Assembly (NCBI GenBank): GCA_025450555.1
Contig: JANWHF010000132.1
Coordinates: forward strand, 1-7,844
Direction: 5' to 3'
Length of the DNA: 7,844 bases
Source of the DNA: Tepidisphaeraceae bacterium
Lineage (GTDB): Bacteria; Planctomycetota; Phycisphaerae; Tepidisphaerales; Tepidisphaeraceae
Shown: one piece after another, positions 1 through 6,891 of the stretch
Position numbering within the stretch: position 1 is the stretch's first letter
How the letters are laid out: the number at the start of each line of letters is the position of its first letter
Notes under the pieces: model-generated
Database searches by the model: none
Told to the model about the DNA's origin: nothing
The model's input: the letters and a program-made list of their open reading frames with translations, nothing else
Program-made: the position numbers and the translations under genes

Positions 1-578
1 CCGATGGCGTTGACGATGCCTTCACCGACGCGGGCGATGACTGTTTCTTCCGTCGCTCCGCCGACCAGGCGGCTGATCGCGGTCCGGACCGTGACGCGGG
101 CCTTGACGCGAAGCTGAATGCCGTCCTGGGCGACGCCGTCAATCGTCGGCTGCCCGAAAGTTGGGTTGGGGACGTCGATCACTTTTGGGTTCACGCTGGT
201 CTGCACGGCATCGAGGATATCGCGACCGGCCAGGTCAATGGCGGTGGCGGTCTGCCAGGTCAGATCGATGCCGGCCTTGTGAGCGGCGATCATCGCGCTG
301 ATGACGCGCTGCACGTTACCACCGGCCAGGAAGTGCGTTTCCATTTCGCGCGTCGAAATCTGCAAACCGGCTCGGGTTGCCTGGATGCGGGCGTTGACAA
401 TCGCACTGGGGCTGACCCGCCGGAACTTCATTCCGATCAGGTCGTAAATGCTCACCCGTGCCCCGGCTGACCAGGCCTGGATGAAGAGATTCACATAGGA
501 AAGCATCATCATAAAAATGACGAGAATTGCGATCCCAACGATTATCCCCACAACAATTAAGATCGGTTCAGCAGTCAT
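1..578 (-). CDS. floA: Flotillin-like protein FloA, N-terminal part (runs off left edge)
   Basis: The first 192 residues of a flotillin-like membrane scaffold protein, about 60% of a usual FloA of roughly 330 residues; the rest lies beyond position 1. FloA forms membrane microdomains in bacteria and works with NfeD-type proteins. Residues 5-30 are a single hydrophobic membrane anchor. It is followed by the family's signature stretches: SIYDLIGMKFRRV (43-55), HFLAGGNVQRV (82-92), AIDLAGRDILDAVQTSVNPKVI (113-134, two conserved blocks) and LVGGATEETVIARVGEGIVN (171-190). Compared with my recollection of Bacillus FloA, there are about five extra residues around 138-144 (PNPTFGQ). The ATG at 578-576 has a good Shine-Dalgarno GAAAGGG (592-586) with 7 nt spacing. 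The gene lies 92 bp downstream of nfeD on the same strand, the classic nfeD-floA order. The identification is secure; only completeness is unknown. Confidence 0.95.
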   Translation of the reverse strand, partial: MTAEPILIVVGIIVGIAILVIFMMMLSYVNLFIQAWSAGARVSIYDLIGMKFRRVSPSAIVNARIQATRAGLQISTREMETHFLAGGNVQRVISAMIAAHKAGIDLTWQTATAIDLAGRDILDAVQTSVNPKVIDVPNPTFGQPTIDGVAQDGIQLRVKARVTVRTAISRLVGGATEETVIARVGEGIVNAI

Positions 579-670
579 GGTTGTACCCTTTCAATTCCTT
601 AGTTTTCAGCGGCCACCCCACCCCACTGACCCGTCGCCCAACTCCCAGATCAATTCTCTTGCCCGCAGTG

Positions 671-2197
671 TTAGACCACTCGTACAACGATTCGATTGCC
701 TCGCGCTTCCTGCACGACGACCTTTGAACCCGCCGGCACAAATCCGCTGACAGAAACGACGGAAGCCGTCCGCGCGTCACTGCCATAGGGGAATTGCACG
801 AGACCTCCTGGCCGAAGATCGCTGTGGGCGATGCCGTGGGTCCCAACAAAAGGCCACACATCCTCTCCGGCCTTTGTCGGCGATCCAGCGGCAGTTGGCG
901 GACGCGCGGGACTTGTTTCGGTCAGAATGAATCGCTTGAACATCGGCATCGCCGGCAGCCAGCGCTGCAGGATCAGAGCCGCGACAAGCGTCGTAATCAT
1001 TGCACCAACGACTGCCAGAATCCCGTGACCGATGGCATGCCAGGACGCATCCGACAGCGGCATCCACCCCTGTCCCGGCTCCTTGCCGACAAAGGTAAAC
1101 ACGAAGCCCGCGAACATCAGGAGCAAGCCCAGTCCAAGCGAAAAACCATGGCCGGGGAAAACAAAGACTTCGAAGGCGCACATCGCAAGGCCGATGCAGA
1201 TCAAGCCGATTTCCCACCACTGGGCGTAGCCGGTCATGAGAGGAATGACGACAAGCAACCCCAGTGAAAGGATGGCAACCGCTTCAGCAGCACCATGACC
1301 TGGCGCGTGCAGTGAGATGTAAAGGCTCAGCAGAAAGACGACCAGCAGGATGAAACGCGCCCACGGGCCGTTGATCGCTTCCACCAGATGATCGCCAACA
1401 CTCGGCGTCAGATCAGCGACGATCGAATAGCCGCGCTGTGCCGCCAAGGCCTGTGCGCTATTAACAGTCGCCTTGGACAAACCAAGGCGCGCCGCCGTTT
1501 CCGGTCCAACGGTTAAAAGAGTATCGGGACCATCGACTGGAACCTTCACGCCGGGTGCGGGCAGCCATTGATGATCCGCCTTCAGCTTCTCGTGTTCGCT
1601 CGCATCAATCGCGCGCTCATGTCCATCGGCATCCCGCTGGAGATAGACGCTCGATTCCACCTTCACCATCGCATCGGCGACGGCGACCGAATAGCCATTT
1701 CTCCTCGCACTCTCTTCAAAATCCTCAAGGATCGGCGACTGAATCTTCGCCCGCTCGGCGGCAGGCAATGGCGTCATGCTGCCGGTGCGATCTAGAACGA
1801 TCGGCGCGCAATCGCCCAGCACCGCGCCGGGCGTCATGACGATTTCATTGCAGGCCATCGCGATCATCGCGCCGGCGGAAATCGCTTTGTTATCGACGAA
1901 TGCGATGGTGTGAACACCATTCTGACCGCGGAGGAATCGGCTGATGTCCATCCCGCTGGTGACCAGGCCGCCATAGGTGTCGATCTCGAGAATGAAGACC
2001 TTGGCCCCCTGGGCCTGCGCCTGATGAAATCGGCGGAACAGCATGTCCCGGCTGTAATCATCCACCTCGCCTGAAAGACGAATCACCGCTGCCTGATGCG
2101 CGGAATCTTTTAGCTCCGGCGCGGACGCCGCGGGGGCAAGCCCCCGAAGGCAGAACACCAAAGCGGCGGCGAGCACGATATGACGTGTGACGCCCAT
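671..2197 (-). CDS. nfeD: Long NfeD-family membrane-bound serine protease (ClpP-class)
   Basis: A 508-residue protein with the full long-NfeD layout. A signal peptide covers residues 1-26 (hydrophobic 7-21, cleavage near ASA). A ClpP/SppA-like serine protease domain spans about 35-260, with the EIDTYGG motif at 71-77 and KAISAGAMIA at 104-113, which places the probable nucleophile at Ser107. The partner lysine is less certain; Lys151, just before the helix ending SARRNGY, is a candidate. About five membrane segments follow (near 279-297, 303-322, 328-347, 351-371 and 389-410), with the EVFVFPGHG turn at 343-351. A C-terminal OB-fold NfeD domain spans 447-508 (VGTHGIAHSDLRPGG). Such proteases are thought to cleave membrane or stomatin/flotillin-type partners, which fits floA immediately downstream. 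The ATG at 2197 is chosen because it heads the signal peptide, although its Shine-Dalgarno is weak. The family call is firm; the substrate is unknown. Confidence 0.93.
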   Translation of the reverse strand: MGVTRHIVLAAALVFCLRGLAPAASAPELKDSAHQAAVIRLSGEVDDYSRDMLFRRFHQAQAQGAKVFILEIDTYGGLVTSGMDISRFLRGQNGVHTIAFVDNKAISAGAMIAMACNEIVMTPGAVLGDCAPIVLDRTGSMTPLPAAERAKIQSPILEDFEESARRNGYSVAVADAMVKVESSVYLQRDADGHERAIDASEHEKLKADHQWLPAPGVKVPVDGPDTLLTVGPETAARLGLSKATVNSAQALAAQRGYSIVADLTPSVGDHLVEAINGPWARFILLVVFLLSLYISLHAPGHGAAEAVAILSLGLLVVIPLMTGYAQWWEIGLICIGLAMCAFEVFVFPGHGFSLGLGLLLMFAGFVFTFVGKEPGQGWMPLSDASWHAIGHGILAVVGAMITTLVAALILQRWLPAMPMFKRFILTETSPARPPTAAGSPTKAGEDVWPFVGTHGIAHSDLRPGGLVQFPYGSDARTASVVSVSGFVPAGSKVVVQEARGNRIVVRVV

Positions 2198-2299
2198 GTC
2201 ATGATCTTACCCATTGGAGGCTTGAAAGCGAAGATATAACTCTGAATCCTTTTTAGAGCCGGCCTTGATTTCAAAGGGGTTGCGCCTGATTCTTGAAAT
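2198..2299. promoter_or_regulatory. Divergent intergenic region between nfeD and pepF
   Basis: These 102 bp separate two divergently transcribed genes and must hold the 5' signals of both, unless promoters lie inside the coding regions. The stretch is more AT-rich than its surroundings, with TATAAC at 2235-2240 and the small inverted repeat TTGA-TT-TCAA at 2265-2274. I could not find a -35/-10 pair with correct spacing on either strand, so no promoter is placed. Neither gene has a strong, well-spaced Shine-Dalgarno; an AAAGGGG lies about 20 nt before the pepF ATG, too far to be convincing. Confidence 0.4.
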
Positions 2300-4150
2300 A
2301 TGGCAAAGCTCAAGAAGAAAAAGCCGGCGCGCGCCAAATCCGCATCATCCAAAGCCAAGGTTCTTCCACCACGCAATAAGGTGAAAATCGAAGACTGCTG
2401 GGACCTGGGCAGCCTGTTTAAAGACGATGCGCAATGGGAGCGCGCCTTTGAAACTTGGGAAAAGCAGATCGATGGTTACAGCAAATTCCGCGGCCGGCTA
2501 GGGAAAAACGCGGACGTCTTGGCCGAGTGTCTGCGTTTTGATGCCGATCTCGATCGCGCCGGCGAGCGGCTGGCCGTCTACGCATTTCTGAAGACATCCG
2601 AAGACCAGGGCAACAGCGATTACCAGCGAATGAAGGGTCGCTTCCAGCATGTCGCCATGCGCGCGGCGGAAGCCGGTAGTTTCATTCGGCCGCAGATCAT
2701 GGCGGTGCCGGTCGATCGGATGGACGAGTTTCTTAAGGAGCCTGAGCTTTCCGATTGGCGCATCGCACTGGAACGAATTCTCCGCTATCGCGCGCACACG
2801 CTGGGCGATCGCGAAGAGCACCTGCTGGCGATGCAGGGAAAGATGAGCGAGGCTTCGAATCAGATTTTCCGCCAGCTCAATGATGCGGATCTGAAGTGGG
2901 GATTGATCAAGAACGAAAAGGGGCAGGCGGTGGAGCTTGGCCATTCCTCCTTTTCAGCCTTCCTGCATTCTCCTTCGCGAAAAGTCCGCCAGGAAGCATT
3001 CCATCAATATTACAGCCAATATGAAGCCCATCGGAACACCATTGCCGCGACGCTCGATGGCTCGGTGCAGCGGGATTGCTATTACGCCAAGGCGCGCAAT
3101 TTCCCCAGCGCGCTGGAATCGGCCCTGTTTCAGGATCGCGTGCCGACCGCGGTGTATGACAGCCTGATCGAATCGGTGCATTCGAATCTGCCGGCCTTAT
3201 ATCGCTATTACGAGCTTCGGCGAAAAAAAATGAAGCTCAAAGACATTCATCATTATGACACCTATGTTCCGATCCTCAGCGATCTGGAAAAACGCCACAC
3301 GTGGGACCAGGCGGTCGAGGCGGTGATCGATTCTCTTTCGCCCTTAGGCAAGGAATATGTCCACGCCCTTGAAAAGGGCTTAACGAGCGATCGCTGGTGC
3401 GATCGGTATCCCAATGCCGGCAAGCAAAGCGGCGCTTTCAGTTCCGGCAGCTTCGAGGGTGCGCCCTACATCATGATGAATTATCAGCCGGACGTGCTGG
3501 ATCACGTCTTCACGCTGGCGCACGAGGCCGGCCATTCGATGCACAGCTACTATTCGGCCCACAATCAGCCCTACCAATATTGGAGCTATGCGATTTTCGT
3601 CGCGGAAGTCGCCAGCACCTTCAACGAACAGCTTCTGGCCCGCCACCTGATGGATAAGGCGCGTGATGATCGCGAGCGCGCTTACCTGATTAATCGCCAG
3701 ATCGATGGCATCCGCGCGACCATCATCCGCCAGACGATGTTTGCGGAATTCGAGAAAATCATTCATGCGCTGGTGGAGTCGGGAGAGCCGCTGACGGTGC
3801 AGGCGTTGCGCGCGGAATATCGCAAGCTGCTCGATCTGTACTTCGGCCCTGACTTTACGATCGATCCCGAGCTGGAACTGGAATGCCTGCGCATCCCCCA
3901 CTTCTATCGCGCGTTTTACGTCTACAAATATGCGACGGGACTCAGTGCAGCCATTGCATTAAGCCAGCGTGTGCTCAATGGCGGCCCAACAGAGTTAAAT
4001 GATTATCTGGGATTCCTCAAAGGTGGCTGCTCGAAATATCCGCTGGAACTGCTGCGGGGCGCTGGAGTCGATATGGAAAAGCCGGATGCCGTGAACACGG
4101 CCCTCCGCTATTTCGATCGGCTGGTGAAAGACCTGGAATCGCTGCTTTGA
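2300..4150 (+). CDS. pepF: Oligoendopeptidase F, M3-family zinc metallopeptidase
   Basis: A 616-residue cytoplasmic zinc endopeptidase that cuts short peptides, close to the usual PepF length of about 600. The zinc site is HEAGH at 408-412, with the third ligand probably Glu436 in AEVASTFNE. The block before it (FSSGSFEGAPYIMMNYQ, about 380-396) and the C-terminal HFYRAFYVYKYATG (534-547), which supplies substrate-contacting His/Tyr residues in the M3 family, are both typical of PepF. The WDLGSLF start motif of the family is near residue 34. It is preceded by about 29 residues very rich in Lys, Arg, Ala and Ser with no hydrophobic stretch, so no export signal is seen. The ATG at 2300 is the only in-frame Met before that motif; its ribosome site is poor. 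The gene is divergent from nfeD, convergent with the acyltransferase gene, and probably monocistronic. Its likely role is general peptide turnover. Confidence 0.95.
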   Translation: MAKLKKKKPARAKSASSKAKVLPPRNKVKIEDCWDLGSLFKDDAQWERAFETWEKQIDGYSKFRGRLGKNADVLAECLRFDADLDRAGERLAVYAFLKTSEDQGNSDYQRMKGRFQHVAMRAAEAGSFIRPQIMAVPVDRMDEFLKEPELSDWRIALERILRYRAHTLGDREEHLLAMQGKMSEASNQIFRQLNDADLKWGLIKNEKGQAVELGHSSFSAFLHSPSRKVRQEAFHQYYSQYEAHRNTIAATLDGSVQRDCYYAKARNFPSALESALFQDRVPTAVYDSLIESVHSNLPALYRYYELRRKKMKLKDIHHYDTYVPILSDLEKRHTWDQAVEAVIDSLSPLGKEYVHALEKGLTSDRWCDRYPNAGKQSGAFSSGSFEGAPYIMMNYQPDVLDHVFTLAHEAGHSMHSYYSAHNQPYQYWSYAIFVAEVASTFNEQLLARHLMDKARDDRERAYLINRQIDGIRATIIRQTMFAEFEKIIHALVESGEPLTVQALRAEYRKLLDLYFGPDFTIDPELELECLRIPHFYRAFYVYKYATGLSAAIALSQRVLNGGPTELNDYLGFLKGGCSKYPLELLRGAGVDMEKPDAVNTALRYFDRLVKDLESLL

Positions 4151-4154
4151 TTCT

Positions 4155-4218
4155 CGTAGCACAGCCTTCCAGGCTGTGGTTTGCTCTCAGAACTCACAGC
4201 CTGGAAGGCTTTGCTACG
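4155..4218. repeat. Nested palindromic intergenic element between convergent genes
   Basis: Two 24-bp arms, 4155-4178 and 4195-4218, are inverted copies matching at 23 of 24 positions (C4162 opposite T4211), with a 16-nt loop. Each arm is itself a hairpin: CACAGCCT (4160-4167) and AGGCTGTG (4171-4178) flank TCC, and the right arm repeats this with one mismatch around GGA. The element fills almost the whole 72-bp gap, starting 4 bp after the pepF stop and ending 4 bp before the stop of the opposing gene. It could end transcription from both sides, but there is no T-run after either arm, so it is not a standard intrinsic terminator. The nested symmetry also resembles REP-type dispersed repeats; a single copy in the window cannot show dispersal. 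Confidence 0.85.
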
Positions 4219-4222
4219 CGCC

Positions 4223-5050
4223 TTAAGCCGCGTGAGATGCAGCATGCGAGGCAACAAATTGGCCGATCGCTGAATCCGCAACCGCCGGCTCATCGAAGAG
4301 ATAGCGGTCCTTGAACGTCGCCCGGCTGAGCGGATGCTGGACGAGATAAGCGAGGCCCTTGGGCAGCGAATCCGTCGCCGGCTGGCGATTCATGTCAAAT
4401 TTCAACAGAACGACCGGGCGGTCCTTAACCATGGGATAGGTGCGCCGCGCGCCAAGCTGCTCGAATCCAAACAGCCGCATGTAGAACGGCGCGTGGCGAG
4501 GATGGACGCCTACGATCACGTCGTCGGCCGATAAATCGAGAGCGAAGTAGAAGGCGTATCGCATCAACTCCAGGAGCGATTCCACCGATCGGCTGACCTG
4601 CACGCGACGGTCGGCAAAGAGCCCCACTTCCATCGGGCGCCGACCGGCTCGGCGGAGCGATTCGATCTCGGCCCGGTAAGCTACATCCAGCGGCAACCCC
4701 TCCGGCCCATCGCCATAGCTGCTGAGCGTTCCAACGATCGCGCCTTTGAGGACGGCCATCGCAACTGCTGTGCGTGGGCCGACGGCATACTTGGTGGTAT
4801 GCACGCCAAACGGATTCGGATCGATCAGTCCATCCCGCGTGTAGGACTGATAAACCAGTTTCCAGGAGTCGAGCACCTCGGCGAGAGATCCGGCGACCCG
4901 ATAACTCAGGCCGAATCGCTCGACGACGGGCGTCTGCACGTCGGCCGCTTGGGGATCCCATGGCATTTCCAGCAAAACCCGGCTCCTTGATAAATCCGTC
5001 CTCTTCCCATCGGAGGGGGTTGCTCGGTACTTAATCTGTATCGATCGCAC
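4223..5050 (-). CDS. FeeM-like GNAT acyltransferase (putative N-acyl amino acid synthase)
   Basis: A protein of 275 residues from a GTG start. It resembles the N-acyl amino acid synthase FeeM family, GNAT-fold enzymes that join a long-chain acyl group, usually from acyl-ACP, to an amino acid such as tyrosine. Residues about 47-220 form the core. Family-like blocks are RVAGSLAEVLDSWKLVYQSY (51-70), the LPLDVAYRAEIESLRRAGRR region (119-138), EVGLFADRR (141-149), VHPRHAPFYMRLFGF (182-196) and a final strand ending VVLLKFDM. No membrane segment is visible. The tail ends in a small tandem SHAA-SHAA. The start is uncertain: GTG at 5050 has no Shine-Dalgarno, whereas TTG at 4975 (residue 26) has AAGGAG 7 nt upstream and leaves the core intact; an ATG lies at 4966. 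The gene is divergent from a flavoprotein-permease pair. The fold family is fairly sure; acyl donor and acceptor are unknown, and a different GNAT substrate is possible. Confidence 0.75.
   Translation of the reverse strand: MRSIQIKYRATPSDGKRTDLSRSRVLLEMPWDPQAADVQTPVVERFGLSYRVAGSLAEVLDSWKLVYQSYTRDGLIDPNPFGVHTTKYAVGPRTAVAMAVLKGAIVGTLSSYGDGPEGLPLDVAYRAEIESLRRAGRRPMEVGLFADRRVQVSRSVESLLELMRYAFYFALDLSADDVIVGVHPRHAPFYMRLFGFEQLGARRTYPMVKDRPVVLLKFDMNRQPATDSLPKGLAYLVQHPLSRATFKDRYLFDEPAVADSAIGQFVASHAASHAA
4983..4988 (-). promoter_or_regulatory. Shine-Dalgarno supporting a TTG start for the acyltransferase
   Basis: AAGGAG on the minus strand, with 7 nt between it and a TTG codon at 4975-4973 in the acyltransferase frame. 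It is the only well-spaced strong ribosome site near the 5' end of this gene. It argues that translation starts at residue 26 of the longest frame (250-residue product) rather than at GTG 5050. A downstream ATG at 4966 is also in reach, but with a long spacing of about 16 nt. Confidence 0.5.
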
Positions 5051-5191
5051 GGCCGCGTTTTTGAGGGCGCTGGGTGGTGGAAAGATGGCGCAGGCGGCAC
5101 GCAGATCAAATCCGGCCTAAATTGACGCCGATTCAGGACCGATGACCTCTGAACAGCGAGGAACCTTATTGCCTCCAAGGTTATCGGTCAT
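5051..5191. promoter_or_regulatory. Divergent control region between acyltransferase and flavoprotein genes
   Basis: 141 bp (up to about 216 bp if the acyltransferase starts at TTG 4975) lie between two head-to-head genes and should carry the promoters for both. I found no convincing sigma-70 pair. Just before the flavoprotein ATG, AACCTT (5162-5167) and AAGGTT (5177-5182) can form a 6-bp hairpin that would hold the weak AAGG Shine-Dalgarno (5177-5180). A hairpin that short may well be chance. Confidence 0.4.
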
Positions 5192-6862
5192 ATGGCAGTG
5201 ACGTCACCCAATTTGTTGAAACCGTCCTATCCGGTCGCAGGCTCCCAAGCCTCTGCCGAACCTGCGCAGTTTTCCGAAGCGTTGTCCGCATGGGCGGAAG
5301 CGATCGGCGCGGCTTATGTCGACGTTGCTTCGCCGATTCTCGATCGATATGGCCGGACGACTGGTCCGCGTGCCGCCCGCCCGCTCGCAGTCCTGCATCC
5401 TGATTCAACCGCGCAGGTTCAGCAAATCGTGAAGATCGCCGGGCGATTTGGGATCGGAATCCATCCGATTTCTCGCGGAAAGAATTGGGGCTATGGCGAT
5501 GCCGCCCCCACTTGCGCGAACCAAGTGCTGGTGGACCTGGGGCGAATGAATCGGATCGTCGAGTTGAATTCAAAGCTCGGCTACGTTGTCCTCGAGCCGG
5601 GCGTCACGCAAAAGCAGCTTTACGATTATCTTCAAGAGCATGCGCCGGACTGGTGGATGGATGTCACCGGCGCCGGCCTGGAAACGAGCATCATCGGCAA
5701 CACACTCGACCGCGGCTTTGGCCACACGCGATATGGCGATCATTCGCTGACCACGTGCGGCCTCGAAGTCGTCCTCGGCGATGGCCGGCTGCTAAAAACC
5801 GGCTTAGGGCATTACGAAAATGCGCGTGCGAACCGCGCCTATCGCCATGGTGTCGGGCCAAACCTCGAAGGGCTCTTCACTCAGTCCAATTTCGGAATCG
5901 TCACGCAGATGGGCATCTACCTGATGCCCACGCCTGAAGCTTTCTCCGCATTTTTCATTGCCGCCCCGCGCGAATCGGATCTGCCGGAGTTGATTGATGA
6001 ATTGGCCAAGCTTCGCATGCAGGGGCTGCTGCAAAGCGCGATTCACATCGCAAATGATCTGCGGGCGATTTCGGGACGGATGCGATATCCATGGGACCGC
6101 GCGGGGCAGACGACTCCTCTGCCGGCCGACTTGCGCCGAGCCTTGCGAAACGAATGTGCCGTAGGCGCGTGGAACGTCTGCGGAGCGATCTCCGGCACAA
6201 AATCCACCGTCGCCGGCACTCAGCGCGCCCTGCAACGAGCGCTTCCAAATCATCGCATCATCTTCCTGAATGATCGAAAGATTCAAGTTGCGGAGCGGAT
6301 GACGCGCCTGCTTCGAAAACTCGGGCTATGCAAGACTCTCGCGTCGCGGTTGGAGATCGTGAAGCCTGTTTACGGCCTGCTCAAAGGCATTCCTTCCAAT
6401 GAGCCCCTGCGCGGCGCGTCCTGGCGGGTGCGTGATGCGGAACCACAGCATCCGACCGATCCGCTCGATTGCAATGCAGGGTTGATGTGGATTGCACCCA
6501 TCCTTCCCGCCGACGGCCCGATAGCCGCCGCCGCGGTTTCGATGATGGAGCCAATCTATCAGAAGCACGGCTTCGACACGCTGCTGACACTGACCTTCGT
6601 CACCGAGCGGGCTCTCTGTTGCGTGAGCAACATTTCGTTCGACCGTCGCAGGCCCGATGAAGTGACCCGTGCTCAGGAATGCTATCGCGAGCTGACCGAA
6701 CGGCTCATGAAGTCCGGCTCCATCCTCTATCGCTCCAGCCCACAGACGATGAAGACGCTGGCGATTGGTTCATCGGGCTTCTGGGACGTATCCGCATCGA
6801 TCAAGCAGGCGCTCGATCCACAGGGAATCTTGAGCCGCGGGAGGTATGAGCCGGCTGCCTGA
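5192..6862 (+). CDS. FAD-binding oxidoreductase of the vanillyl-alcohol oxidase / p-cresol methylhydroxylase type
   Basis: A 556-residue flavoprotein, close to VAO in length (about 560). The N-terminal PCMH-type FAD domain includes HPISRGKNWGYGDAAP (91-106), LEPGVTQKQLYDYL (134-147), IIGNTLDRGFGHTRYGDH (167-184) and LEGLFTQSNFGIVTQMGIYLMP (225-246, two adjacent blocks). The C-terminal substrate domain ends in GILSRGRY (545-552). Family members oxidise para-substituted phenols at the benzylic carbon. Against VAO as I recall it, Tyr101 matches Tyr108 and Tyr513-Arg514 match Tyr503-Arg504, the phenolate-binding residues. However, Cys476-Cys477 replace His421-His422 (His422 carries the FAD), His178 replaces Tyr187, and the catalytic Asp170 site is Gly/Ala (160-161). 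No signal peptide is evident. The ATG has only a weak AAGG 11 nt upstream. It is probably co-transcribed with the permease 29 bp downstream. The fold is secure; substrate and flavin linkage are not known. Confidence 0.88.
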   Translation: MAVTSPNLLKPSYPVAGSQASAEPAQFSEALSAWAEAIGAAYVDVASPILDRYGRTTGPRAARPLAVLHPDSTAQVQQIVKIAGRFGIGIHPISRGKNWGYGDAAPTCANQVLVDLGRMNRIVELNSKLGYVVLEPGVTQKQLYDYLQEHAPDWWMDVTGAGLETSIIGNTLDRGFGHTRYGDHSLTTCGLEVVLGDGRLLKTGLGHYENARANRAYRHGVGPNLEGLFTQSNFGIVTQMGIYLMPTPEAFSAFFIAAPRESDLPELIDELAKLRMQGLLQSAIHIANDLRAISGRMRYPWDRAGQTTPLPADLRRALRNECAVGAWNVCGAISGTKSTVAGTQRALQRALPNHRIIFLNDRKIQVAERMTRLLRKLGLCKTLASRLEIVKPVYGLLKGIPSNEPLRGASWRVRDAEPQHPTDPLDCNAGLMWIAPILPADGPIAAAAVSMMEPIYQKHGFDTLLTLTFVTERALCCVSNISFDRRRPDEVTRAQECYRELTERLMKSGSILYRSSPQTMKTLAIGSSGFWDVSASIKQALDPQGILSRGRYEPAA

Positions 6863-6891
6863 TTTGCAAAGGCACCTAGCTCAAAGGCGTC

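Noticed and set aside
794..1267. A 157-codon plus-strand open frame antisense to nfeD
   Set aside because: It is very rich in Arg, His, Gln and Asp with no hydrophobic core, and it lies opposite the well-supported NfeD membrane region.
2805..3394. Cyanobacterial HIP1 octamers (GCGATCGC at 2805-2812 and 3387-3394)
   Set aside because: Only two full octamers occur, too few for a HIP1-rich cyanobacterial genome. The excess is in the inner hexamer, reported separately.
3380..3901. A 173-codon open frame on the minus strand inside pepF
   Set aside because: It lies wholly antisense to a gene with clear M3 peptidase motifs, and its translation shows no recognisable domain. High GC content commonly leaves such open antisense frames.
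4155..4222. Standard Rho-independent terminator after pepF or after the acyltransferase gene
   Set aside because: The stem is strong, but no T-run follows it in either direction (CGCCTTAAG on one side, AGAATCAAAG on the other), so it is recorded as a palindromic repeat instead.
5162..5182. Riboswitch or attenuator hairpin before the flavoprotein gene
   Set aside because: The stem is only 6 bp with a 9-nt loop, and no conserved riboswitch core is visible; it could easily be chance.
5804..6286. A 160-codon minus-strand open frame within the flavoprotein gene
   Set aside because: It overlaps conserved FAD-domain coding sequence, lacks a ribosome site and matches no family I recognise.
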